The translations under genes were made by a program, and so were the position numbers. Positions 22,781 through 30,047 of a stretch of DNA of 31,027 bases are shown here, in pieces. Location of the stretch: contig CAZQLE010000015.1 of assembly GCA_964593905.1 (NCBI GenBank), positions 1-31,027 on the forward strand. The letters run 5' to 3'. Numbering within the stretch: the stretch's first letter is position 1; every line of letters begins with the position of its first letter. The notes below the pieces were generated by a model. That model did no database searches and was not told where the DNA came from. It saw only the letters and a list, made by a program, of their open reading frames with translations. Source of the stretch: CAZQLE01 sp964593905. GTDB taxonomy: Bacteria > Chloroflexota > Anaerolineae > Anaerolineales > Anaerolineaceae.

Positions 22781-23533
22781 GTGAAACGTACATCCCTGAT
22801 TTTTTTAAGCTTGATTGTTGTATTAAGCCTTGTGCTGGCCGGGTGTGGCTCACAGGCGAGCGCCGCCACAGTAAAAATCGCCACCGATGCGACCTTCCCG
22901 CCCTTTGAAACCGTTGACGAAGCCACCAAAGAACTGACCGGCTTTGATATTGAACTGTTCAAAGCAATTGCTGAAAAAGCCAAGATCGATTATGAATTTG
23001 TCAACATTGGCTTTGACCCCATGCTCGCGGGCGTTGCACAGTGCCAGTACGATGGCGCAATCGCTGCCATCACCATCACTGACGAACGCAAACAACAAAT
23101 GTTTTTCTCTGATGCCTACATCAACGCTGGTCAGATCGTATCTGTACGGCTCAATAACGAAGAGATCAAGAGCAAAGATGATCTCAAGGGCAAGACAGTG
23201 GCCGCCCAGCTCGGCACGACCGGCGCCATTGAAGCCGAAAAGATCGAAGGTGTCACCCTCAAGACCTACGACTCTTATGACCTGGCCTTCCTGGACCTGG
23301 CAAACGGGCAGATCGATGCCGTCATCGCCGACTACCCGACCGCCCTTGGCTTCATCGGCAAAAACGCCGACAAGATCAAGGCTGTTGGCGAAGTGTTCAC
23401 CGATGAATCTTACGGTGTCGCCGTTTGCAATAAAAACGAAGATCTTCTGAAGAAAATCAATGAAGGCCTGAAAGCTGTCAAAGAAGACGGCACAATTGCC
23501 AAGCTCGAAGCAAAGTGGCTTGCCGGCCAGTAA
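22781..23533 (+). CDS. Amino acid ABC transporter substrate-binding lipoprotein
   Basis: The 250-residue family 3 solute-binding protein starts at GTG with GGAGGAG upstream. The signal peptide ends in lipobox LAGC (lipidated Cys22). The mature domain has the polar amino acid binding signature: ATDATFPPFETVDEATKELTGFDIELFKAIAEK, MLAGVAQCQYDGAIAAITIT, LKGKTVAAQLGTTGA, and NGQIDAVIADYPTA. It captures an amino acid, probably glutamine, arginine or another polar one, and hands it to the permease encoded next. A hairpin separates it from the permease gene, as in operons where the binding protein is made in excess. Confidence 0.94.
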   Translation: MKRTSLIFLSLIVVLSLVLAGCGSQASAATVKIATDATFPPFETVDEATKELTGFDIELFKAIAEKAKIDYEFVNIGFDPMLAGVAQCQYDGAIAAITITDERKQQMFFSDAYINAGQIVSVRLNNEEIKSKDDLKGKTVAAQLGTTGAIEAEKIEGVTLKTYDSYDLAFLDLANGQIDAVIADYPTALGFIGKNADKIKAVGEVFTDESYGVAVCNKNEDLLKKINEGLKAVKEDGTIAKLEAKWLAGQ

Positions 23534-23552
23534 AACACACCGATCTCAAGTT

Positions 23553-23585
23553 GCAGGAGTTTGGTCATTCTGACCAAACTCCTGC
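23553..23585 (+). terminator. Intercistronic hairpin after the binding-protein gene
   Basis: GCAGGAGTTTGGTCA and TGACCAAACTCCTGC form a perfect 15-bp stem with a 3-nt loop (TTC), 19 nt after the stop. There is no U-tract behind it, so it is more likely an mRNA-stabilising or partial-termination element than a full terminator. Confidence 0.7.
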
Positions 23586-23605
23586 CTTATCCCCTGGGAA
23601 AAAAC

Positions 23606-24436
23606 ATGAATTCAACCAAAACTTCTGAGGATTCTCCTGTAAAGGCATTTGATCGAATTCCTGGTAATGAGGTCACTCACCGTCCCGACCCGTGGTGGTG
23701 GCTGGTGGCTCTGGTGGTGGGGTTAATTGTTCTTCTAGTTACCGTAACACCCGATCCTTTTATGCGCATCCTGGTCTTTGTCCAGGAGGGTATCTTTACA
23801 ACAGTTTATGTCACGTTGATATCCTTTGCGCTTGTGCTGGTGCTCGGGCTTTTTGCCGCCCTGGGCAGGCTCTCAAAGGTGAAGTTGGTCAGTGGGTTGA
23901 CCACGATCTATGTCGAGATTGTTCGCGGTGTACCTCTGCTGGTTCAGTTGATTTTCTGGTATTTTGCTTTTCCTTCGCTGATCCAAAATATTGGAAATCA
24001 GTTCAATATTGAATTCATGAAAAACTACCTGGCCAACCCGATTGGAATGGCTGTTCTCGGTCTTACGGTCTGTTACGCGGCTTACATGAGCGAAATCTAC
24101 CGTGCCGGAATCCAGAGCATTTCCAAAGGTCAAATGGAGGCTGCTCGCAGCCTGGGAATGAACTATGTGCAGTCGATGCGCTATATCATCATTCCCCAGG
24201 CCATTCGGGTAATTTTGCCGCCGGTTGGCAATGAATTCATCACCCTGCTGAAAGATTCATCCCTGGTCAGTGTTGTGGCCGTGGCCGATATCACCCGGCG
24301 CGGACGCGAATTCATGGCCGCCAATTTCCTTCCGGTGCAAACCTGGATGTTTATTGCGCTGCTTTACCTGGTGATGACGCTGCTTTCGGCCCGGCTGGTC
24401 ACCTATATCGAACGCAAGACGCGCCTGGAGAAATAG
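23606..24436 (+). CDS. Amino acid ABC transporter permease
   Basis: The 276-residue HisM/GlnP-type membrane permease has an N-terminal hydrophilic tail, then about five to six helices. The coupling loop is MEAARSLGMNYVQSMRYIIIPQAIRVILPP, and the early block GIFTTVYVTLISFALVLVLGLFAALGRLS is typical. It probably forms a homodimeric channel, since only one permease gene is present. I chose ATG 23606; the frame extends upstream through the intercistronic hairpin without a plausible start. The ribosome site is weak (GGGAA). The ATPase gene follows after 2 nt. Confidence 0.93.
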   Translation: MNSTKTSEDSPVKAFDRIPGNEVTHRPDPWWWLVALVVGLIVLLVTVTPDPFMRILVFVQEGIFTTVYVTLISFALVLVLGLFAALGRLSKVKLVSGLTTIYVEIVRGVPLLVQLIFWYFAFPSLIQNIGNQFNIEFMKNYLANPIGMAVLGLTVCYAAYMSEIYRAGIQSISKGQMEAARSLGMNYVQSMRYIIIPQAIRVILPPVGNEFITLLKDSSLVSVVAVADITRRGREFMAANFLPVQTWMFIALLYLVMTLLSARLVTYIERKTRLEK

Positions 24437-24438
24437 AC

Positions 24439-25173
24439 ATGGAAGAACCGATCATCCATATTGAAGATGTCCATAAATATTTCGGAGGCGGCGTGCATGC
24501 CCTGCGCGGGATCAGCTTGGATATTTACAAAGGCGAAGTGGTCACCGTCATTGGCCCTTCCGGTTCGGGCAAATCAACCATGCTGCGCTGTATCAACCGC
24601 CTGGAGGAATTCAACTCAGGCAAAATCGTAGTGGATGGCATTCCCCTTACCTCTTCGGCAAACATCAATGCTGTGCGCACCGAAGTGGGCATGGTATTTC
24701 AACAATTCAATCTCTTCCCCCATCTTTCGGTTTTGCGCAATGTGTCCATAGCCCAGGAGGTCGTGCGCAAACGCAAGGGCGATGAGGCCATCAAAGTGGC
24801 CCGTCAGTATCTTGAAAAAGTGGGCATTGCCGAAAAAGAAAACGCCTACCCCTGGCAGCTTTCAGGTGGGCAGCAGCAGCGGGTGGCCATTGCCCGCGCC
24901 CTGGCCATGAACCCCAAGATCATGCTGTTTGATGAACCCACCAGCGCGCTGGACCCCGAGATGATCCAGGAAGTGCTGGATGTTATGTTGGCGCTGGCCA
25001 AAGAGGGCATGACCATGGTGGTTGTCTCACACGAAATGGGCTTTGCCCGTGCCGCCGCCGACAGGGCAATTCTGATGGATGCCGGGCAGATCATCGAAGA
25101 ATCCACCCCCGATGAGCTGTTCAGCAACCCAAAAACCGAACGGGCAAAATTATTCCTGAGCAAAATTCTCTAA
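24439..25173 (+). CDS. Polar amino acid ABC transporter ATP-binding protein
   Basis: The 244-residue GlnQ/HisP-type ATPase has Walker A GPSGSGKS (39-46), the Q loop in VFQQFNLFPHLSV, signature LSGGQQQRVAIARAL, Walker B IMLFDEPTSALDPE and switch His in VVSHEMGFARAAADR. It drives uptake through the adjoining permease. GGAGA lies 7 nt before the ATG. It is the last gene of the operon, ending just before a strong palindromic terminator. Confidence 0.96.
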   Translation: MEEPIIHIEDVHKYFGGGVHALRGISLDIYKGEVVTVIGPSGSGKSTMLRCINRLEEFNSGKIVVDGIPLTSSANINAVRTEVGMVFQQFNLFPHLSVLRNVSIAQEVVRKRKGDEAIKVARQYLEKVGIAEKENAYPWQLSGGQQQRVAIARALAMNPKIMLFDEPTSALDPEMIQEVLDVMLALAKEGMTMVVVSHEMGFARAAADRAILMDAGQIIEESTPDELFSNPKTERAKLFLSKIL

Positions 25174-25190
25174 ACAACCCGCCGAAAAAT

Positions 25191-25235
25191 GATGAGGGAG
25201 CAAAAGAATTCTTTTGCTCCCTCATCTTATTTTTT
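25191..25235. terminator. Bidirectional terminator, 36-bp perfect palindrome
   Basis: Arms 25191-25208 (GATGAGGGAGCAAAAGAA) and 25209-25226 are exact reverse complements with no spacer. TTATTTTTT follows on the plus strand and ATTTTTC follows on the minus strand. It lies between the convergent ABC operon and the methyltransferase gene. Confidence 0.92.
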
Positions 25236-25244
25236 AAATTATTT

Positions 25245-26624
25245 TTACAGGCCGTATTCTGACACGCGGATTTTTTTCGGGTCCAGCCGTGGCAGCATTG
25301 CGGTAATAAAATCTTCTTCGCTTTCGGGCAGCCCGGCGGCCTTTTGGGCCAGCTTCTCCAGCCAGCGCAGCTCCAGTTTTGAAAGTTGCAGCGTCTCGTT
25401 TGCCACTGCTGCACGCAGTTCAGCGGTCACGCCCAGCGCAGCCAGACGGGTTCGCGCATAGGGGCTGTCGCCCTGCGCCATCTGATCTGATAAACGCAGC
25501 ACCACCTCCGGGGTCAACACATACGCCTGAGGGTCCAGCTTTGCATCCGAGTTGACATACCAATCACGCAGTTGCCGCCTGCCCGCCACACCATCTGCCG
25601 CGGCAGCATTCATCAAGCGTGTGGCATAAGTAATTTGCTCCAAAGATACCGTGGGTGCCATACCGCCCAGCAGTTTAACATTATTAACCGATTCATTGCT
25701 CCACAAATCGGGGACCGCCTTGGCAATATTGCCCACCGGCGAAAGATGTGCGCAGGCCGCTTCGGCGCCCTCCAGCGAGATCGGCACGCCGGTCAGCGCT
25801 TTAATAAACGGCCCCTCGTAGGCGCAGTCTTTGCAGGGCCCCAGAGCGCCCTGCTGATATGCCACCAGGCTGCGCGGCACGCTGAGCACGCGGATGATGG
25901 CTGCCCACACGCGCGGGATAAAATGTTGTTCAGCCAGAACCATGGCCGTATTCGCAAAACCGCAGGCAGAATCACCGGCCGGGATCACACCATATTGGTT
26001 GCTGATCGCGACAATCTTTGCCCACAGATAAGCCATATCGCGCGCGCCCAGCACACCCAGCGAAAATACCGACAGCTCAAGATCGCCGTTCAATATGGCC
26101 TCATCGTGCATTTCTTTTCCACCTGTCGATTCAATGGAAAGAAAATCCGCTCCGGCGCGGGCACAGCGTTCAAAGCTGGCGAACATCTGCTCGACATATT
26201 CGCCGCTGCGCATCAACGGCGGGCGCATAAATTCACGAATATCGTTGGGGGTAACCCGCAGCGCAGTTTTTAGGCCGTGTTTGGCTTCGGTCTCGCGCAA
26301 CTGCCTGACCAGAATTTGCGTCACATGCTCCCCCCATTCCGGGTGCGTGGTCAGTTCCGGCAGCAGTTCAAATTCGATCACCAGCCCCGCGAGGTGCAGT
26401 TCAACCGCCCGGCGGCAGGCATCTTCGATCATCATCTGATACTGGGCATAGACCTGCTCAATGGTTGAATCGTCGATCACCATATCCGGCAGGGTAAAGT
26501 TCAACTCGGGGTAGACATCTCCCCCGCCGATGACCAGCCCATTCTTGGTTGAAACCGGATTTGGCGCCAGACCAAACAGAAACTGGTCCAAAGAGTGAAT
26601 TGCCAGGTTTGGAAAAGTTTTCAT
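25245..26624 (-). CDS. mtaB: Methanol:corrinoid methyltransferase, MtaB family
   Basis: The 459-residue protein aligns along its whole length with the MtaB family (about 460 residues). Shared blocks include WGEHV, ALRVTPNDIRE, ADFLSIESTGGKEMHDEAI, GDSACGFANTAM, PRSLVAYQQGALGPCKDCAYE, CAHLSPVGNIAKAVPDLWSNESV and LDPQAYVLTPE. The zinc ligands known in Methanosarcina MtaB (Glu164, Cys220, Cys269) correspond to Glu165, Cys221 and Cys267 here. MtaB activates methanol and methylates the cobalamin of MtaC. No mtaC or mtaA is in the window, so the partner and even the substrate are uncertain. ATG 26624 has GGAG 6 nt upstream; the frame is open another 58 codons but runs through the promoter. Expression is probably repressed by the divergent LacI protein. 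Confidence 0.9.
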   Translation of the reverse strand: MKTFPNLAIHSLDQFLFGLAPNPVSTKNGLVIGGGDVYPELNFTLPDMVIDDSTIEQVYAQYQMMIEDACRRAVELHLAGLVIEFELLPELTTHPEWGEHVTQILVRQLRETEAKHGLKTALRVTPNDIREFMRPPLMRSGEYVEQMFASFERCARAGADFLSIESTGGKEMHDEAILNGDLELSVFSLGVLGARDMAYLWAKIVAISNQYGVIPAGDSACGFANTAMVLAEQHFIPRVWAAIIRVLSVPRSLVAYQQGALGPCKDCAYEGPFIKALTGVPISLEGAEAACAHLSPVGNIAKAVPDLWSNESVNNVKLLGGMAPTVSLEQITYATRLMNAAAADGVAGRRQLRDWYVNSDAKLDPQAYVLTPEVVLRLSDQMAQGDSPYARTRLAALGVTAELRAAVANETLQLSKLELRWLEKLAQKAAGLPESEEDFITAMLPRLDPKKIRVSEYGL

Positions 26625-26661
26625 GACATGCTCCGCGAGAACGTAATTGGAATATGCAATG

Positions 26662-26690
26662 ATCATAGCAAGTATTGACAACGTTGTCAA
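26662..26690 (-). promoter_or_regulatory. Near-consensus sigma70-type promoter of mtaB
   Basis: The minus strand has -35 TTGACA (26685-26690), a 17-bp spacer and -10 TATGAT (26662-26667), about 37 nt before the mtaB start. The -35 lies inside the 20-bp palindrome, so a bound repressor would block RNA polymerase. Confidence 0.85.
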
Positions 26691-26692
26691 TA
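26673..26692. promoter_or_regulatory. LacI-type operator, 20-bp perfect palindrome
   Basis: TATTGACAACGTTGTCAATA is self-complementary over 20 bp with a central CG, the usual form of LacI-family operators. It overlaps the -35 element and spacer of the mtaB promoter and lies in the gap shared with the LacI-family gene. Confidence 0.85.
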
Positions 26693-26730
26693 AATAATCG
26701 ATTGATTCTTTGTTTTCCCTGTAAAAATCG

Positions 26731-26749
26731 GTTTTTTCATCGAAAAAAC
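26731..26749. repeat. A/T-rich hairpin between the two LacI-type operators
   Basis: GTTTTTTC and GAAAAAAC form an 8-bp perfect stem around ATC, midway between the two operator-like sites. Its A-tracts may bend DNA or mark a terminator-like element; the role is unknown. Confidence 0.35.
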
Positions 26750-26783
26750 ACCAGATATACTCATTTTTTGGGTGTATTTTGCC

Positions 26784-26797
26784 TGACAACGATATCA
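26784..26797. promoter_or_regulatory. Second, imperfect LacI-type operator
   Basis: TGACAACGATATCA matches the core of the upstream palindrome (TGACAACGTTGTCA) at 12 of 14 positions. It lies upstream of the candidate lacI -10 (TATAAT). The centres of the two sites are 108 bp apart, close to a whole number of helical turns. Confidence 0.6.
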
Positions 26798-26822
26798 AAA
26801 TGGATTTTCTGAATAGAATGAC

Positions 26823-26828
26823 TATAAT
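26823..26828 (+). promoter_or_regulatory. Candidate -10 for the LacI-family gene
   Basis: TATAAT lies 49 nt before the TTG start. No convincing -35 is present at 15-18 bp upstream. Confidence 0.5.
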
Positions 26829-26877
26829 AGAGAAATAACTTCTACATTAAAATTTTCGAGCGCTAGAGGGGTCAGCA

Positions 26878-27897
26878 TTGACCGCAACCATTAAAGATGT
26901 CGCAAAATTAGCCGGCTGCTCCATTAAAACCGTATCGCGGGTGATCAATGACGAGCCGCATGTAACCGAGGATCTCCGCATTCGGGTAAAATCGGCCATC
27001 CGCCAGGTGGGGTATGTGCCCAACCTGTCTGCGCGGCGGCTGGTTCAGAACAAATCCTTTATGATTTGCATTCTGATGTACCCCGGCTTCCACCAACAGG
27101 CCTCGGCCATCCTCTCCCGCGTTCTGGATGTGAGCTATGACGAAGGGTATGACATCCTGATCCAGCCCTTTTTTCCCTCGCATGCCCGATCACGCAACAA
27201 ACTGGTTAACATGATCGGAGAGCGCCGCATCGACGGCTTTATCACCACCCCACCCTGCGATGCCGATGGCTTTGTGGCCGATATGCTCACCACCTACAAG
27301 GTCCCACTGGTGCAAATTAACCCCATCACGCGCTCCGATAAGATCCCCTTTGTGGCCGGCGATGACTACCAGGGGGCTTACGGTTTGACCGAACACCTCA
27401 TCGAGCTGGGACACCGCCGCATTGCGTTTCTGATGGGGCCGCGCAACTTGCGCGCCGCGTTCGACCGTTTTTACGGGTTTCGCGCAGCGATGGATACGCA
27501 TCTGATCACCGTTGAAAACGAGCTGGTAGAAAACTCTGAATTTACGTTTGATGGCGGTTACACCGCTACCCGCCTGCTGTTTGAACGCCCCAACCCGCCT
27601 ACCGCCATCTTTGCCGGGAATGATGAAGCCGCCTACGGGGCGTTGTACGCCTTGCAAGAGATGGGGCGGGTCGTTCCACACGAGGTTGCGGTGTGCGGGT
27701 ATGATGATTATGGAACATCCAAGCATATCTGGCCGGGATTAACCACCGTGCACCAACCGGCGGAAGAAATGCTGGAAATGGCGACCCGGCTGCTTATCAA
27801 ATTGCTCAAAGGAGACGCGCAGGAAGACCGGCAGATGATCATCACTTCGCCGCTCATCATCCGCGGTTCGACCGGACCCATCCTTAAAGAGGTTTGA
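26878..27897 (+). CDS. LacI family transcriptional repressor, TTG start
   Basis: The 339-residue regulator has the N-terminal LacI helix-turn-helix and hinge helix (TIKDVAKLAGCSIKTVSRVINDEP, then VPNLSARRLVQ). A two-lobed sugar-binding-type effector domain follows, with GLTEHLIELGHRRIAFLMGP, PTAIFAGNDEAAYGALYALQEMG and the C-terminal LTTVHQPAEEMLEMATRLL. The start is TTG 26878: GAGGGG lies about 7 nt before it, and the HTH begins four residues later, leaving no room for a later Met. It is divergent from mtaB with two operator-like dyads between, so it probably represses mtaB and itself. The effector is unknown. Confidence 0.93.
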   Translation: MTATIKDVAKLAGCSIKTVSRVINDEPHVTEDLRIRVKSAIRQVGYVPNLSARRLVQNKSFMICILMYPGFHQQASAILSRVLDVSYDEGYDILIQPFFPSHARSRNKLVNMIGERRIDGFITTPPCDADGFVADMLTTYKVPLVQINPITRSDKIPFVAGDDYQGAYGLTEHLIELGHRRIAFLMGPRNLRAAFDRFYGFRAAMDTHLITVENELVENSEFTFDGGYTATRLLFERPNPPTAIFAGNDEAAYGALYALQEMGRVVPHEVAVCGYDDYGTSKHIWPGLTTVHQPAEEMLEMATRLLIKLLKGDAQEDRQMIITSPLIIRGSTGPILKEV

Positions 27898-27935
27898 TGC
27901 GGGGATGTTTTTTCTTCCAATAAAACAGTCGTTTT

Positions 27936-27964
27936 TTGACTTTTAACCCCATTTATGCTATTCT
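27936..27964 (+). promoter_or_regulatory. Promoter of the MBL-fold hydrolase gene
   Basis: TTGACT (27936-27941), a 17-bp spacer and TATTCT (27959-27964) with an extended TGC before the -10. It lies about 55 nt before the ATG, so this gene need not depend on the lacI promoter. Confidence 0.6.
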
Positions 27965-28018
27965 ATCAACTGGAATTTTTGGAATTACACTAGGGATAAT
28001 GGCACAGGAAGGTTTTTC

Positions 28019-28900
28019 ATGCAGCGCGAACGCGTTTCAGAGAATGTATACTGGTTTCAAAGTGAGGTATATGCCCAGGTGACAGCCGGGGTTATTACGG
28101 GCCCACAATGGGCGGTGATGATCGACACGCTTGCGCTGCCGGAAGAAACGCTGGCAATGCGGTCTTTTATTGAAGAAGAATTAAACGTCCCGGTCCGCTA
28201 CATCATCAATTCACACAACCATGCCGATCACGCCTGGGGAAACTGCTTTTTCCCCGGCGCTACAATCATCAGTCATGCGCTCTGCCGCCAGGCAATGATG
28301 GAACGCGGCCAACTCGCCCTGGAATCGGCCCGCAAACAAAACCCGGCTTTCAAGCAAATCAAAATCATCCTGCCCCATTTAACCTTTGATGACGGCGAGC
28401 TTTCGCTGCGCGTTGGGAAAAAGAATTTAATTCTACAACCCACGCCAGGGCACAGCCTGGATGGCATCTCGGTGCTGGTGGAAGAAGACCGGGTGTTATT
28501 TGCCGCCGATGCCTTTTTGCCGCTGCCCTACTTTGTCGATGGCAACATCGACGAACTGGCAAATTCCATCAAGCACATCGGCAAAATGGGACTTGAGAAT
28601 ATCATCCAGGGACATGGCGACATCATCTTGCGGGGAGAAATTGACGACGCAGTTAAAGAAAACCTGGCTTATCTCAGTGCAATCCGAAAGGCTGTTAAAG
28701 CGGCAACAAAAAAGCGCAACCCGCAGGAAGCTTTAACGATGATCGACATCGAAAGCTGCGGGAAAAGCCGGGTGCTATTAAGTGGCCTGGCAGAAGAACT
28801 TCATCGCAGAAATCTCCGCTCACTCTTCCGTCAGATGATGGCAGAAGAAACATTTGAGAACAATCGCGATGACCTAGAAGTAAAAACCAGAGAAGCTTGA
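28019..28900 (+). CDS. MBL-fold metal-dependent hydrolase
   Basis: The 293-residue metallo-beta-lactamase-fold protein keeps the dinuclear metal ligands: HNHADH (His66, His68, Asp70, His71), a third-motif His in PTPGHSLDG, the bridging Asp in LFAADAFL and a late His in QGHGDII. An extra C-terminal helical part of about 90 residues follows the core. The family includes glyoxalase II-like thioesterases and phosphodiesterases; no specific substrate can be named. AGGAAGG lies about 6 nt before the ATG. It follows the LacI gene by 121 nt with its own likely promoter, and its stop is 1 nt from that of the convergent PlsY-like gene. Confidence 0.9.
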   Translation: MQRERVSENVYWFQSEVYAQVTAGVITGPQWAVMIDTLALPEETLAMRSFIEEELNVPVRYIINSHNHADHAWGNCFFPGATIISHALCRQAMMERGQLALESARKQNPAFKQIKIILPHLTFDDGELSLRVGKKNLILQPTPGHSLDGISVLVEEDRVLFAADAFLPLPYFVDGNIDELANSIKHIGKMGLENIIQGHGDIILRGEIDDAVKENLAYLSAIRKAVKAATKKRNPQEALTMIDIESCGKSRVLLSGLAEELHRRNLRSLFRQMMAEETFENNRDDLEVKTREA

Positions 28901-28901
28901 T

Positions 28902-29579
28902 TTATCCGGGATTAGAAGCCCGTTTTTTAGCCCATTTTGCGCGAAGGCCGGTCAACCGTTCAGTGCCTTCGCGTAACCTTTTAATATTGGGCCGCAGGGC
29001 ATAAACAACCACACCAAACGCCAAAACACCATACAGAATATACTGCCACGGCGCTTGATAAAAAACCGCACGCACAAAGAAAAGAAGCGCAGCCAAACCG
29101 GCAATGCTCATTGTGGTTACAGAGGCATAGCCGATGAACAGGTAAATTACAACGATCGCAGGCAGGATATACCACAGACTGGGCGCCCAGATTGCAATTG
29201 CTCCCCCAAAAGCCGTTGCCCCGCCAGCACCGCCGCGCAGTTGCAGCTTGCCATCGGTGCGTTTTTGAAGTAACAGGATCGAATAATTATGCCCGATCAC
29301 CGTCAACAGAGCCGCCACCACCAACACCCAGGGGTTGCTTTCGGGGACAAGCCAGCGCACAAACCAGCCAGATGCTACGCCCTTGGTCACATCTAAAATC
29401 GCCGTGACCAAACCTGCAAACCAGCCCGCAGCCCGCATAACATTGGTGCCGCCCGTTCGGCCGCTTTCAACCCGTCGCACATCGACGCCTTTTGCAATCC
29501 AAACTACAATTAACCCAACCGGTATCGATCCAGCCAGATAAGACAATACCCAGCTTAATAATATTGTCGGAATGTCCAT
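28902..29579 (-). CDS. PlsY-like glycerol-3-phosphate acyltransferase family protein (divergent)
   Basis: The 225-residue protein has five to six membrane helices and the PlsY layout. Motif 1 is SGRTGGTNVMR, where the family norm is closer to SGNxGATNxxR. Motif 3 is intact (RPNIKRLREGTERL). Motif 2, which usually carries a conserved Lys in GGKGVAT and binds glycerol-3-phosphate, here reads RGGAGGATAFGG without that Lys. PlsY transfers acyl groups from acyl-phosphate to glycerol-3-phosphate at the start of phospholipid synthesis; this member may be a paralogue with altered substrate or activity. GGAGG lies 13 nt before ATG 29579, longer than usual. It is convergent with the MBL gene. Confidence 0.85.
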   Translation of the reverse strand: MDIPTILLSWVLSYLAGSIPVGLIVVWIAKGVDVRRVESGRTGGTNVMRAAGWFAGLVTAILDVTKGVASGWFVRWLVPESNPWVLVVAALLTVIGHNYSILLLQKRTDGKLQLRGGAGGATAFGGAIAIWAPSLWYILPAIVVIYLFIGYASVTTMSIAGLAALLFFVRAVFYQAPWQYILYGVLAFGVVVYALRPNIKRLREGTERLTGLRAKWAKKRASNPG

Positions 29580-29630
29580 AATACGGTTATCGCCTCCGCA
29601 AAAACTTAAAACCCCTTGAAACGATTAAGG

Positions 29631-30047
29631 TTACGAGAATTCACGTTGAATCTCTATTTCTCTGACCAGATCACCCTCGACCTGAAACCCATTTAGCTGC
29701 CAGTCTTCTCCAACCTTCGACCAAATTAAAAGAACAGCATCGAGATAAAACCACTGTTCAATATCGGTTTCAGATGGATGCTGTGGTCCGGTTGGATGTG
29801 AATGATAAGCTGCAAGAAGATCAAGTTGATGATGATCCAAATATACCATACTCTGCAACTGCTCTTCTGCTTTCATGCGATATTGCACCGGGCTGTGCAG
29901 CTCATTTTCAACACAAAAGACAATCGAAGCGGTCGAACCGGTTCCACCAACAAGGCCACAGGCCTCCTCGGGCAATGTCGAATTAACATGAGCCTTCATT
30001 TTCTCATATAGATCAAAAGAAATGGTCAAACAAAGTTCTGTTTTCAT
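29631..30047 (-). CDS. JAMM/MPN-domain metalloprotease-like protein
   Basis: The 138-residue protein has the full JAMM zinc motif: an upstream Glu (PEEACGLVGG, Glu27 or Glu28) and H-x-H-x7-S-x2-D with His82, His84, Ser92 and Asp95 (YHSHPTGPQHPSETD). Bacterial proteins of this type cleave isopeptide or C-terminal tails, for example of ThiS/MoaD-like sulfur carriers; the substrate here is unknown. ATG 30047 overlaps the stop of the upstream membrane-protein gene (ATGA), so the two are translationally coupled. The frame is open well upstream of this ATG, but that part is only the shadow of the neighbouring gene. Confidence 0.88.
   Translation of the reverse strand: MKTELCLTISFDLYEKMKAHVNSTLPEEACGLVGGTGSTASIVFCVENELHSPVQYRMKAEEQLQSMVYLDHHQLDLLAAYHSHPTGPQHPSETDIEQWFYLDAVLLIWSKVGEDWQLNGFQVEGDLVREIEIQREFS

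Noticed and set aside
26625..26798. 58-codon N-terminal extension of the mtaB frame
   Set aside because: It would run through the LacI-type palindrome and the mtaB promoter, and MtaB length and ribosome site fit ATG 26624.
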